From Rugamonas aquatica (GTDB lineage: Bacteria > Pseudomonadota > Gammaproteobacteria > Burkholderiales > Burkholderiaceae_D), in assembly GCF_009380215.1 (NCBI RefSeq), contig NZ_WHUG01000021.1:1-64000 (forward strand): a DNA stretch of 64,000 bases, read 5' to 3'. This document shows positions 8,795 to 18,600 of this stretch, in pieces (positions within the stretch are counted from its first letter, which is position 1; every line of letters starts with the position of its first letter). A model generated the notes under the pieces. That model saw nothing but the letters and a program-made list of their open reading frames with translations. It searched no databases and was not told the DNA's origin. Position numbers and translations under genes: made by a program.

Positions 8795-10108
8795 ATGACT
8801 TCCTCTACCGCCTCCCAACCCCAGCAGTCGCGCTTCAGCACGGTGTTCCGCGTCGTCAGCGGCAACTTCATGGAGATGTTCGACTTCTTCCTGTTCGGCT
8901 TTTACGCCAACGCCATCGCCAAGGCCTTCTTCCCCAGCGGCGATGAAGTCGCCTCGCTGATGATGACCTTCATGACCTTCGGCGCCGGCTTCCTGATGCG
9001 CCCGCTGGGCGCCATCATCCTCGGCGCCTATGTCGACCGCGTCGGCCGCCGCCAGGGCTTGATCGTCACGCTGGCGCTGATGGCGTTGGGCACCTTGCTG
9101 ATCGCCTGCGTGCCGGGCTACGCCAGCATCGGCTACCTGGCGCCGGCGCTGGTGCTGACCGGCCGCCTGTTGCAAGGCTTCTCGGCCGGCGTCGAGCTGG
9201 GCGGGGTGTCGGTCTACCTGTCGGAAATGGCGACGCCGGGCCGCAAGGGCTTTTATGTCAGCTGGCAGTCGGCCAGCCAGCAGGTGGCGGTGGTGGCCGC
9301 CGCCGCGCTGGGCTTCGCGCTGAACCAGTGGCTGACGCCGGCCGAGGTCGGCGCCTGGGGCTGGCGCATCCCGTTCTTCGTCGGCTGCCTGATCGTGCCG
9401 GTGCTGTTCGTGATCCGCCGCTCGCTGCAGGAGACCGAGGAATTCAAGGCCCGCAAGCACCGTCCGGAAGTGAAGGAAATCTTCCGCTCCATGCTCAACA
9501 ACTGGGCGCTGGTGATCTCCGGCATGATGCTGGTGGCGATGACCACCGTGTCGTTCTACCTGATTACCGTCTACACGCCGACCTTCGGCAAGAACGTGCT
9601 GCACCTGTCGACCGCCGACGCGCTGATGGTGACGCTGTGCGTGGGCGTGTCGAACTTCCTGTGGCTGCCGGTGATGGGCTCGTTGTCGGACCGCGTCGGC
9701 CGCCGTCCGCTGCTGATCTGCTTTACCGTGCTGGCCATCTTCACCGCCTATCCGGCGCTGCACTGGCTGGTGCAGTCGCCCAGCTTCGGCCGCATGCTGG
9801 GCGTGGAGCTGTGGCTGTCCTTCCTGTACGCCAGCTACAACGGCGCGATGGTGGTGGCACTGACCGAGGTGATGCCGGTCGAGGTGAGGACGGTGGGCTT
9901 CTCGCTGGCCTACAGCCTGGCGACGGCGGTGTTCGGCGGCTTCACGCCGGCCATCGCCACCGGCCTGATCGAATACACCGGCGACAAGAGCGCGCCGGGC
10001 TGGTGGATGACGTTTGCCGCCGTGTGCGGGCTGTGCGCGACGCTGGTGCTGTATCGCCGCCAGGAGCGCCAGCAGCGGCATTCGGCCGGGGCCGGCGCGA
10101 CGGTTTAG
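8795..10108 (+). CDS. MFS metabolite:proton symporter, TcuC/CitA-like
   Basis: 437 residues with about 12 membrane helices. The N-terminus (FRVVSGNFMEMFDFFLFGFY) and the MFS signature between TM2 and TM3 (GAYVDRVGRRQGLI) are typical of the metabolite:H+ symporter family that includes the citrate carrier CitA and the tricarballylate carrier TcuC. A second signature, GSLSDRVGRRPLL, lies between TM8 and TM9. Uptake of a di- or tricarboxylate with protons is inferred from family resemblance. No catabolic genes for such an acid lie next to it. The Shine-Dalgarno is weak (GAGA). Confidence 0.8.
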   Translation: MTSSTASQPQQSRFSTVFRVVSGNFMEMFDFFLFGFYANAIAKAFFPSGDEVASLMMTFMTFGAGFLMRPLGAIILGAYVDRVGRRQGLIVTLALMALGTLLIACVPGYASIGYLAPALVLTGRLLQGFSAGVELGGVSVYLSEMATPGRKGFYVSWQSASQQVAVVAAAALGFALNQWLTPAEVGAWGWRIPFFVGCLIVPVLFVIRRSLQETEEFKARKHRPEVKEIFRSMLNNWALVISGMMLVAMTTVSFYLITVYTPTFGKNVLHLSTADALMVTLCVGVSNFLWLPVMGSLSDRVGRRPLLICFTVLAIFTAYPALHWLVQSPSFGRMLGVELWLSFLYASYNGAMVVALTEVMPVEVRTVGFSLAYSLATAVFGGFTPAIATGLIEYTGDKSAPGWWMTFAAVCGLCATLVLYRRQERQQRHSAGAGATV

Positions 10109-10121
10109 CGGCCGCTGAGCA

Positions 10122-10222
10122 GTCATTCCCGCGCAGGCGGGAATCCATGCACTGCATGCATTCCCTCCATGCCGGGCTGGCGCCGGCGGCGGTCTATGGA
10201 TTCCCGCCTGCGCGGGAATGAC
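10122..10222. repeat. REP/REPIN-like inverted repeat pair
   Basis: Two perfect 27-bp arms in opposite orientation (10122-10148 and 10196-10222) enclose a 47-bp spacer. Each arm is itself an imperfect hairpin (ATTCCCGC ... GCGGGAAT). This is the layout of paired repetitive extragenic palindromes, and the ATTCCCGCGCAGGCGGGAAT core is a motif widespread between genes in many proteobacteria. It sits in the intergenic space between the MFS gene and the convergent psiF-like gene. No RAYT transposase is seen in the window. Confidence 0.8.
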
Positions 10223-10245
10223 GAAGCGGCCTTGGCGGCCGCTTC
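10223..10245 (-). terminator. Hairpin after psiF-like gene
   Basis: A 9-bp perfect stem (GAAGCGGCC / GGCCGCTTC) with a 5-base loop lies 5 bp past the psiF-like stop codon. There is no U-tract, so it may be only a 3' stabiliser, or the edge of the REP element it abuts. Confidence 0.4.
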
Positions 10246-10250
10246 TCAGC

Positions 10251-10550
10251 TTACTTGGCGCTCAGGCATTCCTTCATGAAGGACTTGCGCTCGTCGCCTT
10301 TTTTGCCGGTGGCGTCGGCATTACATTTCTTCATCTTGTCCTGCTGCGTCAGTTTCGGCGCGGGCGCTGCGGCGTCGGCGCTCAGGCACTGTTTCATGAA
10401 GGCCTTGCGTTCATCGCCTTTTTTGCCGGTGGCGTCGGCGTTACAGGTTTTCATTTTGCTTTGCTGGGCCGTCGGCTCGGCGGCGTTGGCGGTCAGGGCC
10501 ATCGCACCGCTCAGGGACAGGATCAGACTGGCAACGAACAGTTTTTTCAT
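10251..10550 (-). CDS. PsiF-family periplasmic protein with two repeats
   Basis: 99 residues. The ATG at 10550 is six bases after GAGGAA; a TTG two codons earlier is less likely. A signal peptide (MKKLFVASLILSLSGAMALT, ANAAE) is followed by two copies of the PsiF repeat, each with the pattern KMKxCNADATGKKGDERK and then FMKxCLS. Each repeat has two Cys, so disulfides in the periplasm are likely. In E. coli psiF is phosphate-starvation induced; no Pho box was recognised here, so regulation is not shown. Function is unknown in all species. Confidence 0.88.
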   Translation of the reverse strand: MKKLFVASLILSLSGAMALTANAAEPTAQQSKMKTCNADATGKKGDERKAFMKQCLSADAAAPAPKLTQQDKMKKCNADATGKKGDERKSFMKECLSAK

Positions 10551-10643
10551 TTTCAATTCCTCGAAGGTCGAATGACGGTAGGGCGCGGCGGATGCTCTTG
10601 CCGCAAGGGCACTATAACCGAGTTGGCATGCGCCGGCCGTTTT

Positions 10644-12296
10644 TTACGCGCTGTACGGGATGTAGCTGAAGCCGTTGCCGATGACCTGGATCAGCGCCGC
10701 CTGGTTCTCCGGGCTCTCGCTGAAGTTGACCAGCAGGTTGGCGCGCGGCACGCCGATCTGCAGATCGTGCAGCCAGTAGGCATAGCCTTCGGCGTCGGGC
10801 GCGCGGTGCAGCACGTTGCTGTACAGCTGGGTCACGAAATCTTCATTGCTCAGGTTGGCGCCGTAGCGCCGGCCGAATTCTTCGCTGGCGAGGAAGTAGC
10901 CGGCGGTGTCGTGCAGGCTCAGGCCCTTGTCCATGTTGGCAATCCAGTAGCCCAGGCCGGACTCGTCCGGCGCGCGGTTGAAGGCGGCCTGGTACAAGCG
11001 GTAAGCCTTGCCGCCGACGCCGTCGACATCGAGCGCGATGCTCTTGTCGTCGAACAGCAGGCGTTCGACGCCGTCGAGGATGTTGGTGCCGCCAGTGCTT
11101 AGCTGGCTGACCTCGGCGTGGCCGCCGCGCTGGACGATGTTGTACCCGATCCACGAGCCGTCAAGGACCACCGTGTCGGTGCCGGCGCCGCCATGGATGG
11201 CCGCGCCGTTGTTCTTGCCGAGCAGGATGTCGTTGCCGGCGGTGCCGGCGTCGTTCGGTATCGGGTTCGATGCCTTGATGGTGTAGGGATCATGGCCGGC
11301 GTGGCGGTGTTCGAAGACCGAGACGACGATCGAGTAAGTGCCGCTGGTCGTGGCGGTAAAGGTCGTGGGGAGCAGGTCGGCGCGCTCAGGGCGGGGCGTG
11401 GCGTCCGCGATCTCCTTGCCCTGCTCATCGAGGATCCGCAAATGGAGAATGTCCTTGTCGCGCTGGTCGCCGCTGAGAGTGATCGTATAAATCTGGCCGG
11501 CTTGCACCTGCATGTGGAAGCGGTCCTGATCTACGCCATATTCCAGGCGGCCGGTGGCCTGGCCGCCCGCCACGATCACGCCGGCACTGCTGTCGTTGGC
11601 TGAATAGTCGTCAACGCGGTTGTTTGCGTGCATGCTGTAGTCGCCCACGGCGTTGCCGCCGACGGCGATGAAGTAATCGCCTGCGGTAGCCAGCTCCAGG
11701 GGGATATAGGAATCGGTCAGCTCCTTGCCCTGGGCATCGTAGATGGAGAAAAAGGTGGGCAGCAGCGATTCGTTGGGGAAGGAGAAGGTATAGTGCTGGC
11801 CTGCTTCCGCATGAAATTTATACCAGTCGACATCGCCGGCGACATCGAAGCGGCCGGTCACGATGCCCCCCGCAGTCAGCACGCCGGTGGTGTGGATATC
11901 GGCCGACAGTGCATCGGGCTGCTGGATTGCGGCCGAGATCTGGTAGTCGAGTTTTCCGTTCGGAAGACCGCCGGCATCATAGAGCTCGGCTGCAATGAAA
12001 TAGTCGCCGCTAATGGCGGGCTGATAGGCGATGGCAGGGCCGGCGTCGTTGTCGCCCATGGCGGCAACGACACTGACGTTGTTGTAGTACAGATTTAAAT
12101 TGGCGTTGCCCAGGATGTAGTCATAGCCAACGCCAAACAGCGATGTCATGGAAAACACGTAGGACGTTCCTGCCTCCAGATGGACTTTGAACCGGTCGCT
12201 GTCCCATTTGCTCTCGAAGCTGCCCCGCGCGGTGCCGCCGATGGCGATCGTGTCGATGGTTGGGGAAATGTTGTTGGAGTCGTTGGTGTCGGGCAT
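10644..12296 (-). CDS. PPC-repeat / RTX / DUF4214 protein (3 repeats)
   Basis: 550 residues from ATG 12296 (MPDTNDSNNI), the start that matches the paralogues; an in-frame TTG at 12302 is rejected. There is no signal peptide. Three pre-peptidase-C-terminal-like repeats (pattern G....D.D.....AG..Y.) span about 20-330, at GSFESKWDSDRFKVHLEAGT, GRFDVAGDVDWYKFHAEAGQ and GRLEYGVDQDRFHMQVQAGQ. A single RTX-type motif follows (IHGGAGTDTVVLDG), then a DUF4214 domain (KAYRLYQAAFNRAPDESGL ... SESPENQAALIQVIGNGF). Absence of a signal peptide together with an RTX motif suggests type I secretion, which is an inference. It is the most diverged of four related genes. Confidence 0.8.
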   Translation of the reverse strand: MPDTNDSNNISPTIDTIAIGGTARGSFESKWDSDRFKVHLEAGTSYVFSMTSLFGVGYDYILGNANLNLYYNNVSVVAAMGDNDAGPAIAYQPAISGDYFIAAELYDAGGLPNGKLDYQISAAIQQPDALSADIHTTGVLTAGGIVTGRFDVAGDVDWYKFHAEAGQHYTFSFPNESLLPTFFSIYDAQGKELTDSYIPLELATAGDYFIAVGGNAVGDYSMHANNRVDDYSANDSSAGVIVAGGQATGRLEYGVDQDRFHMQVQAGQIYTITLSGDQRDKDILHLRILDEQGKEIADATPRPERADLLPTTFTATTSGTYSIVVSVFEHRHAGHDPYTIKASNPIPNDAGTAGNDILLGKNNGAAIHGGAGTDTVVLDGSWIGYNIVQRGGHAEVSQLSTGGTNILDGVERLLFDDKSIALDVDGVGGKAYRLYQAAFNRAPDESGLGYWIANMDKGLSLHDTAGYFLASEEFGRRYGANLSNEDFVTQLYSNVLHRAPDAEGYAYWLHDLQIGVPRANLLVNFSESPENQAALIQVIGNGFSYIPYSA

Positions 12297-12387
12297 CAGC
12301 AAAGCGCGGCGCGCAGGTGAAATAAGTTTTGCATTTTAGCATCTTTTGCCATTATGAAAACTCACCAATACCCACGCGCCGCCAGCC

Positions 12388-15300
12388 TCAATCCCCTGCG
12401 TGCGCCGCCTCCTCGACGAACACCACCGTGCTGCGCGCGGCGATGGTGAACTTGCCGCCGGCGCTGCTGTAGCTGCCGCTGCGCGCGCCCTTGCCGCCGT
12501 CCGCGCCCTGCTGGATGCGGTGCATGACCAGCTTGCGGCCCGCTAGTTCCGGCACGGCGATGGTCTTGCCCACCTTGTCCACATTGAACAGCACCACCAC
12601 CGCGTTGTAGCGCGCGCCGTCGTAGCGGCGCGGATGCTGGCCGTCGATGCTCATCACGATAATCCCCGGCACCTGCTGCGGCCCGGTGTTGTGGAAGCGC
12701 AGCCGCTCCGACACGTCCTGCGCCGTGCGCAGGCGGAACAGGCTGCTGTCCTGGCGGATCGCCAGCAGGTCGTTGACGGCGTTGCGCGCGCTGACGATGG
12801 CCATGCTGTCCGGCTTGAGCAGCGGATTGGCCAGCAGCGGCGACATCAGCGGCCAGTTGTCCTGGTTGACGCCGGCCATCGGCAGGCCGACGCCGAAGTT
12901 GTTCGACTGGTAGCTGTAGTCGAGCTTGTTGAACCAGTCGCCGGCGTCGTAGCTGTCGCGGTCCATCGATTTCGAGCGCAGGATTTCCTGGCCGGCGTGC
13001 AGGAAGGGCACGCCCTGCGACAGGATATTGATCGCCGCGCCCAGGTTCTGCACCTTCACGCGGTCGGCCATGCTGGTGCCGACCGGCAGCTTGTAGACGT
13101 TGAGGTCGTACAGCGTCTGGTTGTCATGCGCTTCGACGTAGTTGATGGTCTCGGCCGGGCTGGCGGCAAAGCCCGCCTGCTGGCCGAAGTAATCGATCTG
13201 CGCGTTCGTGCGCAGGGCGCCGCTGCGGTCGACAAAGCTGTAGTCGCGCAGCGTGCCGGACAAGGCCACCTTGACCAGGTCGCCCAGGCGCAGCAAGTCG
13301 TCCCTGGTCTGCGTCGATTGCGCGTTCGGATCGGTGTAGACGCCGTTGATGAAACCTTGCTGGCTGATGAGGCTGGACCCGCTGTCGCAACAGCCGCCGC
13401 CGCGCACGGTATCGCGGATGCGGTCGTTGAACGAGCCGATGCCGCTGCCGTACATATTGGCCTGGCGCGCCTGCACGAAGCGGGCATCGTTGCCGACGGT
13501 GCCGAAGTTCCAGGCTTCGCCGTACAGGTAGATGTCGCGTCCGGCCGCGCCGTTGACGGCGCTCTGCAATTGCTTCATCACCGCCAGCGGCGTGAAGCCC
13601 ATGATGTCGAAGCGGAAGCTGTCGACCTTGTAGTCGCGCGCCCAGGTGCTGACGGAATCGATCATCAGCTTGGCCATCATGGCGTTCTCGGAGGCGGTGT
13701 CGGCGCAGCAGCTGTCGTTGGTGATGCCGCCGCCGGCGTTGAGGCGGTAGTAGTAGGTCGGCACGATCTTGTCGAGCACCGACAGCGGGCCCTGCTGCGA
13801 AGCGCTGGTGTGGTTGTAGACCACGTCCATCGTCACGCGCAGGCCCTGCTTGTGCAAGCCCTGCACCATGGCGCGGAACTCGCGCACGCGCACCGCGCCG
13901 TCGTTGGCGTCGGTGGCATAGCTGCCTTCCGGCGCCGTGTAGTGCACCGGATCGTAGCCCCAGTTGAAGCAGTCGCCGCCGCGCGTCGCTTCCACCGCCG
14001 CCTGCTGGGCGCTGGCGTTGGCGGCGGCGTTCGGTATCGCCGGCGTGGTGCAGCCGGCTTCGTTGACGCTGGCGTAGTCGAACGAGGGCAGCAGGTGGAT
14101 GTGGGTCAGGCCGGATTGCTGCAGCAGGCGCAGGTGGCGCATGCCGTCCGAGTCCTGGTCGGTGAAGGCCAGGTATTTGCCGCGGTGCGCGGCCGGCACG
14201 GTGGCGTCGCTGGCGCTGAAGTCGCGGATGTGCAGCTCGTACAGCGCGATGTCGGTCGGACTGTCGAGGCGCGGCAGCGGATGCTGGTCCCAGCCGTCCG
14301 GCTTGAGCGCGGCGCTGTCGAGGTTGGCGACGAAGCTGCGCTGGCTGTTGGCGTTCAGGCTGAACGAGTAGGGGTCGGTCACCGTGTTGTCGACCAGCGC
14401 GTTGCCGGCCCAGCGCGACAGCACCTGCACCTTGTAGGTGTAGTAGTAGCGGTTGACCCAGCCGGCGTCGGGCGCGGTGTAGCTCCACACGCCGCTGGCG
14501 GCGTCGCGCTGCATGGCGCGCGTCAGCGTGAGGGCGCTGCTGGCGTCCGGGTAGAGCTGGAGGCTGACCGACTTGGCGGTCGGCGCCCACACTCGGAAGG
14601 TCGGCACGCCGTTGCGGTCGTAGCTCAGGCCCAGCGTGGCATTGGCGGCGGCCGGGGCGAACACGCTGTCGAGCATGCCGCTCATTTGCAGCGAGGTCAC
14701 TTGCAGCAGCTTGCCGCTGGCGTCGAAGCGGGCCACGGCGAACTGGCCGCTGGCCTTGGCGGCGATGCCGGCCGCGTCGGCGTCGGCCATGGTCAGCGCG
14801 GTGGCTCCGGCCAGGTGCGGATATTTTTGCTGCAGCGGCGCCGGCAGCGCGCCGGTGCTCAGCGCGATGCTGCCGTCGGCGCCGGTGACGCCGGCCGCGC
14901 TGGAACCGAGGCCGCCATTGGCCGCGTAGTACAGGCGGTAGCTGCCGTCGGCGGACGCGCCCGGCCAGGCCAGCGTGGCGGCCGACAGCCAGTGCGCGCT
15001 GGCGTTGTTGAGGTTGCCGTAGCTGATGGCGGGCGGCGCGCTGTAGACGGTGCAGTCGCCCTCCAGCATCCACACTTCCTGGCCGTTGGCGGCGATGTCG
15101 GGCGCGAAGTTGGCCGACTGGTCGTTGCCGCAGTTCTTGTTGCCGCTGCCGTCAGTGACCAGGAACCAGATCGCCGATTTGGCGGTGTCGACCGGGATGT
15201 CGACGTAGCCGCCGAAGTCGTCGCTCTGGTTCATCATGAAGCGGCCGCTGATCCAGCCCGGGCTCGGGTTGACCGGGCCGTCCCACGAGTACACGCCCCA

Positions 15301-15516
15301 CTGGCTGGCGTCGCCGGCGGCGCGGTGGAAGTGCATGCGGATGTTGGCCGGGGCGGGCGGCGCCGCCACCAGTCCCGATACCATCCTGCCGCCCAATAGC
15401 CGGGTGGCCGGGGCGCTGGCGCCGCCGTCGCTGCCGCCGCAGGCGGCCAGCAGGGCGAGCGCGCCCATGGCCGTGATGACTTTCAGATGTGAAACTAAAC
15501 TACAGCTAATTTCCAT
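12388..15516 (-). CDS. pulA: Pullulanase-type GH13 lipoprotein
   Basis: 1042 residues. The N-terminus ends in lipobox LLAAC (Cys26), so a lipoprotein. The region to about 170 looks like a CBM41/pullulanase-associated domain (MHFHRAAGDASQWGVYSWDG). An N2/CBM48 region follows, then the GH13 barrel with VTMDVVYNHT, the nucleophile in VDSFRFDIMGF, the acid/base in YLYGEAWNFG and the third acid in VEAHDNQTLYD. YDPVHYTAPEGSYA is typical of subfamily 13 debranching enzymes. Role: hydrolysis of alpha-1,6 links in pullulan, starch or glycogen at the cell surface. GGAGAC precedes the start. It lies between two DUF4214 genes. Confidence 0.93.
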   Translation of the reverse strand: MEISCSLVSHLKVITAMGALALLAACGGSDGGASAPATRLLGGRMVSGLVAAPPAPANIRMHFHRAAGDASQWGVYSWDGPVNPSPGWISGRFMMNQSDDFGGYVDIPVDTAKSAIWFLVTDGSGNKNCGNDQSANFAPDIAANGQEVWMLEGDCTVYSAPPAISYGNLNNASAHWLSAATLAWPGASADGSYRLYYAANGGLGSSAAGVTGADGSIALSTGALPAPLQQKYPHLAGATALTMADADAAGIAAKASGQFAVARFDASGKLLQVTSLQMSGMLDSVFAPAAANATLGLSYDRNGVPTFRVWAPTAKSVSLQLYPDASSALTLTRAMQRDAASGVWSYTAPDAGWVNRYYYTYKVQVLSRWAGNALVDNTVTDPYSFSLNANSQRSFVANLDSAALKPDGWDQHPLPRLDSPTDIALYELHIRDFSASDATVPAAHRGKYLAFTDQDSDGMRHLRLLQQSGLTHIHLLPSFDYASVNEAGCTTPAIPNAAANASAQQAAVEATRGGDCFNWGYDPVHYTAPEGSYATDANDGAVRVREFRAMVQGLHKQGLRVTMDVVYNHTSASQQGPLSVLDKIVPTYYYRLNAGGGITNDSCCADTASENAMMAKLMIDSVSTWARDYKVDSFRFDIMGFTPLAVMKQLQSAVNGAAGRDIYLYGEAWNFGTVGNDARFVQARQANMYGSGIGSFNDRIRDTVRGGGCCDSGSSLISQQGFINGVYTDPNAQSTQTRDDLLRLGDLVKVALSGTLRDYSFVDRSGALRTNAQIDYFGQQAGFAASPAETINYVEAHDNQTLYDLNVYKLPVGTSMADRVKVQNLGAAINILSQGVPFLHAGQEILRSKSMDRDSYDAGDWFNKLDYSYQSNNFGVGLPMAGVNQDNWPLMSPLLANPLLKPDSMAIVSARNAVNDLLAIRQDSSLFRLRTAQDVSERLRFHNTGPQQVPGIIVMSIDGQHPRRYDGARYNAVVVLFNVDKVGKTIAVPELAGRKLVMHRIQQGADGGKGARSGSYSSAGGKFTIAARSTVVFVEEAAHAGD

Positions 15517-15538
15517 GCTGGTCTCCGTATTTTATGAC

Positions 15539-15559
15539 TCCAATCATCGGTGGATTGGA
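15539..15559. promoter_or_regulatory. Inverted repeat upstream of pullulanase gene
   Basis: Seven-base arms TCCAATC and GATTGGA separated by 7 bp, 23 bp before the pullulanase start, in an AT-rich stretch that probably holds the promoter. It could be an operator or a 5'-leader hairpin. No regulator can be assigned; it does not resemble the LacI-type sites at 32.1-32.4 kb. Confidence 0.3.
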
Positions 15560-15635
15560 TGGCCTGTAATATTACTACTTAAAAAATATGGAAATGATAA
15601 ATATTTCAATGGAGTGTTGTTGCTGATGAACAGGC

Positions 15636-15662
15636 AAAAAAACGCCACCCGCAGGTGGCGTT
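15636..15662 (-). terminator. Rho-independent terminator of the DUF4214 array
   Basis: Read on the minus strand: stem AACGCCACC / GGTGGCGTT with a 4-base loop, followed by a run of T (seven A on the plus strand from 15636). It lies 24 bp past the stop of the 15686-19048 gene and is the only clear terminator found after the three tandem genes. Confidence 0.85.
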
Positions 15663-15685
15663 GCGCGTGGCGGGCCGGGCTGGCG

Positions 15686-18600
15686 CTACACGCTGTACGG
15701 AATGTAGCTGAAGCCGTTGCCGATGACCTGGATCAGCGCGGCCTGGTTTTCCGGGCTTTCGCTGAAGTTGGCCAGCACGTTGCCGCGCGCCACGCCGATC
15801 TGCAGGTCGTGCAGCCAGTAGGCGTGGCCTGCGGCGTCAGGCGCGCGGTGCAGCACGTTGCTGTACAGCTGGGTGACGAAGTCCGCGTCGCTCAGGTCGG
15901 CGCCGTAGCGCCGTCCGAACTCTTCGCTGCCGATGAAGAAGCCGGCGGTCGCTTGCAGGCTCAGGCCCTTGTCCATATTGGAAATCCAGTAGCCCAGGCC
16001 GGACTCGTCCGGCGCGCGGTTGAAGGCGGCCTGGTACAAGCGGTAGGCCTTGCCGCCGACGCCGTCGATATCGAGCGCGATGGTCTTGTCGTCGAACAGC
16101 AGGCGTTCGACGCCGTCGAGGATGTCGGTGCCGCCGCCGTTGACGGACTTGATCTCGGCATGGCCGTTGCGCTCGACGATGCTGTAGCTGCCGGCGTTGC
16201 CGGCGTAGACCACGGTGTCGGTACCGGCGCCGCCATGGATGGCGGCGCCGTTTGCCTTGCCGATCAGGATATCGTTGCCGGCGGTGCCAGCACCTGTCGC
16301 GGCCACGGTGGTGAAGCTGCGATGCAGGCCGCTGGCCAGCACATTGCCGGCCAGGTCGCTGATGGCGCCTGGCGCGATATCGATCGTGTAACTGGTGCCC
16401 GGCGCCAGGTGCGACAGCGGACGGAGCGCCAGATGGTAGTCGGCGGTGGCGGTCAGACTATGCTCATCCAGCGCGATCACATGGCCGGCGGCATCGCTCA
16501 GCTTGATCCCTTGGATATCGGCCACCTTGACCTTCTCGTCAAAGTCGAACGCGACGACTTCGCTCAGGCCGTACGGCGCGGTGTGCGGCAGCGCGTCGAT
16601 CGGCTTCGGCGCGGCGGCCAGCGTTGCCGCTTTCAGCGTATAGCCGCCGACGGCGTTGGCGTCGGCCGTATCGGCGCGCACCGCCACGTAATAGTTGCCG
16701 GCGGTGGCGGCGCGATAACCGACGCTGCTGCCGGCGCTCTGCAGCAGGGCGCCGCTGTCGTCGTAGAGCGCGACCGAGTAAGCATAATGCGGGTCCAGGC
16801 CGCCAAGGCCGTTGCTGCGCAGGTCGAACTGATAGGAGCTGCCGGCTTGCAGCGTTACCTTGAGCACGTCGATGTCGCCGGCATAGTTCAGCTTGCCCTG
16901 GAGTTCGCTGTCGACGCTCAGGCGTAGCGCGCCGGCCTGGGTGTTGCCGTAGTCGTCCTTGCCCAGGAAGCTGGTGCTCAGCGTGTAGTTGACGGGCGGG
17001 TAGGCGAGTTGTTCGCTGATGTTCAGATAGATGTCGCCGCTGGTTTGCGCGGTGTACACCTGGTAGCTGCCGCCGTTCACGCTGGCGACCACGCCGAGCG
17101 GCGCCAGCTGCGCGTCGGTGATGGTCAAGTCGGGCGCCTGTGCGGCGGTGGCGCTGCCGGCGAACTTGTGTTCCAGCCGGAACGCATAGGTCATCCCCGC
17201 CACCGTGGCGAACTTGTACATGTCCCGCTCGCTGGGCACTTCCAGCATGCCGTAGGTGGTGCTGCCTGTCATCAGCCGTTTGGCCGTGTCGGGCTGGTCG
17301 GTGGTGTCGTAGCTGCGGGCGCTCGCTTGCAGCACGTAGTCGCCGGCGCCATTGAACAGCGAACCCACATCCACGTAATAGGTGCCGGTGTGCGACGCAA
17401 CGTAGTACAGGTCGGCGTGCGCGGCATCGAAGAAAACTTTTGTGTTGGTCAGTTGCTTGCCTTGGGCGTCGAACACGTTCATGACGAGGCTGCTGTTGCC
17501 CTCGAACAGGCTGGAGCCGGACGGCGCTTGCAATGACAGGTGGTAGGTCATGCCGGCCGTCATGTCGAGCGCGAACCAGTCGTGGTCGCCTGCGCGTTCG
17601 AGCGTGCCCGCCGCGCTGCCGCCCGTCGCCAGCTTGCCGGTGGTGCCGGCGTCGGCGTGGTAATCGTCCGCCAGCACGCTGGCCTTGAGCTGGTAATCCG
17701 TGCCGCTTCTGCCGCTGACCTCGAAATAGTAGTTGCCGGTGGTGGCGGGCGTGAAACTGTGGCTGTTGCCATACCCGAGGTAGGGTATATACCCCAGCTC
17801 ACCGGCATAGTCGCCATTCTGGTCGATGACGCGCAGCTGGCTGACCGCTGCGTCGACGGACGGGCCGCTGATCTCCAGGCCGTAGGTGACGCCCGCCTCC
17901 ATCGCCAGCTTGAAAACGTCCAGGTCGCTGCTGCTGTTGATGACGCCGTGCACCGGCGTGCCGAGCGGGAGCGTGGTCGCGCTGGCCGGGCTGTCGCCGT
18001 GATCTTCCTTCAGCGGGACGGAGGCCTTGAGGGTATAGCTGCCGTTTCCGATCTTGGCGTCGGGATAGAGCGAGGCCACCGTGATGGCATACGTGCCGCT
18101 GCTGGCCGCCGTGAAGGTGCTGACATGGGTGCTGACGGTCTCTGGCGCGCCGTCTGAATACGCGACGAAGGAGCCGTGTTCGTCAGCGATCTCGAAGCGG
18201 AGTTCGTTCTGGTTGAGCGGATCGCCGTTCAGCACCAGCGCATAGGTCTGGCCGGCTTGCACCGTCAGATGGAAGCAGTCGCGATCGTTCACGTAGTTCA
18301 GGCGGCCCTGGACCTGGCCGCCTGCCGCCAGCTGGCCCGCGCTGCTGCCGTTGGCCGAGTAGTCGTCGTTGACCAGCACCGATTGCAGCGTGTAGTCGCC
18401 GACCACGTTGCCGCCGACGGCGACAAAATAATCGCCGCTGGTCATGGGTTCGAACGGCTCATACAGTCCGTCCAGCAATTGGCCGTCGGCACTGTAGACC
18501 TGCATGGATGTGGACGTCAGCGACGAGGCCGGGAAGGTGAACGCATAGTGCTGGCCCGGTGTCGCGTGAAATTTGAACCAGTCGATATCGCCCGCCACGT

